Of a stretch of DNA of 64,000 nt, positions 61,376 to 64,000 are shown one piece after another. The DNA lies in the NCBI GenBank assembly GCA_030150045.1, contig JASLGM010000033.1:62001-126000 (forward strand), read 5' to 3'. Source of the stretch: Taishania sp. GTDB lineage: Bacteria > Bacteroidota > Bacteroidia > Flavobacteriales_D > Crocinitomicaceae. The position numbers and the translations under genes were made by a program. The notes under the pieces were generated by a model. It was not told the DNA's origin. It searched no databases and saw only the letters and a program-made list of their open reading frames with translations. How positions within the stretch are numbered: the stretch's first letter is position 1; each line of letters begins with the position of its first letter.

Positions 61376-62776
61376 ATGAAAGGAAAAACTATTCTGACAA
61401 TATTCGTTTTATTTTTGACAAATTTTGTTTTCTCACAAAACACACCAGAAATAAGAATTAAATACTCGAAATTATTAGCTACATACGACTTTGTAAAACA
61501 ACTTTCCAACAATTATCCAGATAGTAAATACAAACAAGTTTTCATAACTTCAGAATTTAACACAAAGCATTATATCGACCTTATAAATCAATTAGATACG
61601 CTAAATATATACGAATCTTATAAATTTCAAGATTATCCTGTTGGGCAAAAGCAATCTCTGATGACAACCTCACTTATTGAACGTAACTTAATCAATTCTA
61701 ATACGATTACAGCGTTTAAAAAAGAAACTTTTGGAATTATCCCAACTTCAGTATTGTTGCCTTTTAGTAATATTATTGCTGCGTTCGAACCCGTTTACAA
61801 CCAACTTATTTATCAGCCAAATAAAAATGAATTTGAAAGTCAACTTTCCGAATTGAAAAACTATGTAAAAAATGAAAATCTGGCATATTTCTTCGAAAAA
61901 GGACTCACATTTTACAACACTAAATGGGATGAATCTATTCCAATTGATATAGCCATTATTCCTTCCATAAAGGAAGGAGGGTTTTCTGCTTCAGCTACTT
62001 TAGACATCGCAATTAGTGAAATCCCATTAGGTTTTAAACAAAATGATATTTTATTCAGTGTTTTAATGCACGAACTTTACCATTCCGTTTATAATGAACA
62101 ATCTTTAGAAGTTAAACAAAATATAGATAATTGGTTTAATAATAACCCCTCAAAAAATAGCCAGTATGCTTATTTACTACTCAATGAAGCTCTAGCAACA
62201 GCCTTTGGAAATGGATACGTTCTTGAGCAATTAAATGGCGTTCTAGACAAAGAAGATTGGTACTACAACAAGTACATAAATTTGATGGGAAAAGAAATTT
62301 ATCCACTTTTAAAAGAGTATATAGATAATAATAAAGCAATTGACAAAACATTTGTTGACGAATACATTCGTATTTATGACAATAATTTTTCAAGTTGGCT
62401 TAATGAATTAGATAATCTCATGATCAATCGTTATTTAATTACAGACAATCCGAATGATTTTAATTATTTCAGAGAAAATTACAGCTATTCAAGTTTTAGC
62501 ATCTCTGAATTTCCATTTACACAAATGTCTTTGGAACAAATGAAAGAAACACCAATAACAAAAATAATTATTGTTTCTTCTGACAATCAGAACAAATTGA
62601 AACTGATTAAAAACACATTTAACGAACTAAAAAACTGGAAATTTAGTGCACAAAAAGAATTTGTTTACACAACAAAGATGAAAGATAAAACAAAGCTGAT
62701 TATCATCAATCAACATAAATCTCCTATTGATGAAATATTTAACAAAAACTTCAAAGATAAAACTTGTACTAAATAA
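61376..62776 (+). CDS. Exported HELYH metalloprotease-like protein
   Basis: 466 residues. Signal peptide MKGKTILTIFVLFLTNFVFSQ. The motif MHELYH (H232, E233, H236) is a HExxH zinc site, and E271 in LLNEALATAFGN, 35 residues later, can be the third ligand of a gluzincin. The family is not otherwise recognised (it resembles DUF4932-like text only weakly). The rest is helical with aromatic-rich stretches. It would act in the periplasm or outside. The next gene lies 94 bases on, after a short AT-rich gap. Confidence 0.65.
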   Translation: MKGKTILTIFVLFLTNFVFSQNTPEIRIKYSKLLATYDFVKQLSNNYPDSKYKQVFITSEFNTKHYIDLINQLDTLNIYESYKFQDYPVGQKQSLMTTSLIERNLINSNTITAFKKETFGIIPTSVLLPFSNIIAAFEPVYNQLIYQPNKNEFESQLSELKNYVKNENLAYFFEKGLTFYNTKWDESIPIDIAIIPSIKEGGFSASATLDIAISEIPLGFKQNDILFSVLMHELYHSVYNEQSLEVKQNIDNWFNNNPSKNSQYAYLLLNEALATAFGNGYVLEQLNGVLDKEDWYYNKYINLMGKEIYPLLKEYIDNNKAIDKTFVDEYIRIYDNNFSSWLNELDNLMINRYLITDNPNDFNYFRENYSYSSFSISEFPFTQMSLEQMKETPITKIIIVSSDNQNKLKLIKNTFNELKNWKFSAQKEFVYTTKMKDKTKLIIINQHKSPIDEIFNKNFKDKTCTK

Positions 62777-62870
62777 TTAAATTAGCGTTTTTTTTTACGG
62801 ATATACTGCGTGAGAAAACAAGTTACTGCAACCTTACAAAACATATAAACGCGGATTAAGAAAACAAATA

Positions 62871-63143
62871 ATGAACGAAGACAATTTATATTTACTTTTT
62901 TGTTATCTAATTCTCCTACTGACACTTGGCATCTTGACAATTAGAAGTAAAAACAGACTAAAAACGGTGACAATAAATTTGACTATAGCAGGTCTTTATA
63001 GCGGACTGTTCTTTTACAATTTAACCTTTAACAGTTCTGGCGGTTCGGGACTTGTCTGGCTTGTGTATTTAATGTTTTTTATTGGACTGCATTGGTTGAC
63101 AAATTTGATTGGGATTATTCTATCTTTTACTAAAAGACAATAA
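62871..63143 (+). CDS. Small membrane protein, three helices
   Basis: 90 residues with three hydrophobic segments (about 5-23, 33-52, 62-86: LLFCYLILLLTLGILTI, NLTIAGLYSGLFFY, VWLVYLMFFIGLHWLTNLI). A basic loop (RSKNRLK) lies between the first two. No family is recognised. The coding pattern (charged loops, hydrophobic helices) supports a real gene. Confidence 0.6.
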   Translation: MNEDNLYLLFCYLILLLTLGILTIRSKNRLKTVTINLTIAGLYSGLFFYNLTFNSSGGSGLVWLVYLMFFIGLHWLTNLIGIILSFTKRQ

Positions 63144-63557
63144 AATTTTACTTAATTGAATAGAAAAACAAACTCAAACAACACCCTATCTTTTTAAAGA
63201 CTAAGAAAATTGACCAATAAAATTTTGACTTTCTGTTTGACGATAAGATTTTTCCTTTCAATATAAAGATCTTCAAAAACCAGTGGGCTGACGAGAACAG
63301 AAAATAGTTTTTAAGGTTCAATCCTATTCGCCACATGAAAACATTTTGACTAAATTGATTGAATCTTTTTTCAGCTACTTACCAAACTTTTTATACCAAG
63401 ACAGCTTTGAAATCACTTTTATTCATGCATTATTAAAATTTATTTTTCCTTAATTTTAGCACTATGAAATTATATTGGCTCGTTATAGATACAGAATTCA
63501 AATGAACAGTATTAAATTCCCAATCTAAAAAACAACCTAATAATTGAACGAAATTGT
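63144..63557. other. 414-base intergenic stretch, no recognised feature
   Basis: AT-rich, no convincing gene. A leftward 62-codon frame here lacks coding character. Confidence 0.4.
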
Positions 63558-64000
63558 ATGAAAGCTGCTTACACACTATTTTTTATTATCCTTACTCATT
63601 TGTGTTTATCACAATCCATTTCGGAATATCAAAAATTTACACATCATGAAATATTTATCGATAATGACACCATAAATTATCACATCTATTCACATAATAA
63701 AATCACAGATAAAACAAACATTCTATTATTTATCCATGGTTCGGCACCGATTCCCATGTACAACATTACAAATGAAAAAGAATCCGTTTCTATCGTTTCA
63801 ACTATACCTTTTGATTTAAACAAAATAGCAAAAGACTATGCCTTTATCATTGTTTCAAAAAAATGTGTACCCTTTGCAACCATAAACGAAACCTATACCC
63901 CACCTAAATGCTATTATGAAAATGAATCCTTAGACTATCGCGTTTGGCAATACGACAACACCATCAAGCACATAATCAAGAAATCAATAATGAATCCAGA
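63558..64000 (+). CDS. Exported alpha/beta-hydrolase-like protein (partial)
   Basis: At least 147 residues from the ATG at 63558 to the window end. Signal peptide MKAAYTLFFIILTHLCLSQ. The segment ILLFIHGSAPIPMYN has the HG oxyanion-hole motif found near the start of alpha/beta hydrolases, preceded by strands HEIFIDNDTINYHIYSH. The nucleophile and catalytic histidine lie beyond the window, so the fold assignment is tentative. No stop codon was met before position 64000. Confidence 0.55.
   Translation, partial: MKAAYTLFFIILTHLCLSQSISEYQKFTHHEIFIDNDTINYHIYSHNKITDKTNILLFIHGSAPIPMYNITNEKESVSIVSTIPFDLNKIAKDYAFIIVSKKCVPFATINETYTPPKCYYENESLDYRVWQYDNTIKHIIKKSIMNP

Noticed and set aside
63148..63336. 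Leftward 62-codon frame after the small membrane gene
   Set aside because: No start context, no recognisable pattern and AT-rich composition; probably chance.

Overview
This is an AT-rich chromosomal window from a member of the Bacteroidota, most likely Flavobacteriales and possibly Crocinitomicaceae/Fluviicola-like. The placement is inference. It rests on a subtype-iii type VI secretion system (T6SSiii), T9SS-type C-terminal sorting domains, Bacteroidota -7 promoter motifs (TAnnTTTG) close to start codons, and the style of proteins such as YfhO and the Fis-less NtrC regulator. No rRNA, tRNA, CRISPR array or insertion sequence was found.

Layout. 1-2.0 kb: the end of an unknown membrane-anchored protein, a small possible membrane ORF between two dispersed repeats, and a flavodoxin-fold oxidoreductase. 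2.1-16.4 kb: the T6SSiii structural genes. A tssN-tssK pair and a long leftward operon (tssO, a second TssO-like gene, a PKD-domain gene, tssR, clpV, tssB, tssC, tssE, tssF) enclose tssG, which is read rightward. There is no TssJ/TssL/TssM, as expected for T6SSiii. 16.7-25.6 kb: a rightward effector region with a LysM-like protein, a LysM-DUF4280 (PAAR-like) tip, and two large peptidoglycan-attacking effectors. The effectors share a ~265-residue N-terminal module and are followed by lipoproteins that are probably immunity proteins. 26.1-29.1 kb: a leftward unit with two Hcp genes, VgrG and a 56-residue gene.

29.6-36.9 kb: miscellaneous genes (YceI, lipoproteins, LigB-type dioxygenase, NlpE/META lipoprotein, RluA-type pseudouridine synthase, SRPBCC protein, CUB/T9SS protein). 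37-43 kb: dnaK, a CapA-like protein and alaS. 43.3-47.1 kb: a Crp-family regulator, a DinB protein and an arsenic operon (arsR, DUF6428 protein, LMW-phosphatase-type arsenate reductase, acr3) with palindromic operator candidates. 47.5-56.4 kb: two glycosyltransferases, a YfhO-type protein, an NtrC-type regulator, an LptG-type permease and tgt. 57-64 kb: exported proteins, including a propeller-like T9SS cargo protein, a HELYH metalloprotease-like protein and the start of an alpha/beta-hydrolase-like protein.

Two dispersed, structured, non-coding repeat families run through the intergenic regions. Family A (8 copies, ~145 bp) has a conserved GCGACCAa(c/a)GGAAGC core inside arms that differ between copies yet stay complementary. 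Family B (4 copies, ~105-120 bp) has two variable hairpins closed by GCGTT/AACGC. One family A copy supplies the stop codon of acr3. These repeats, the shared effector module and the dual-enzyme effectors are the most unusual features.
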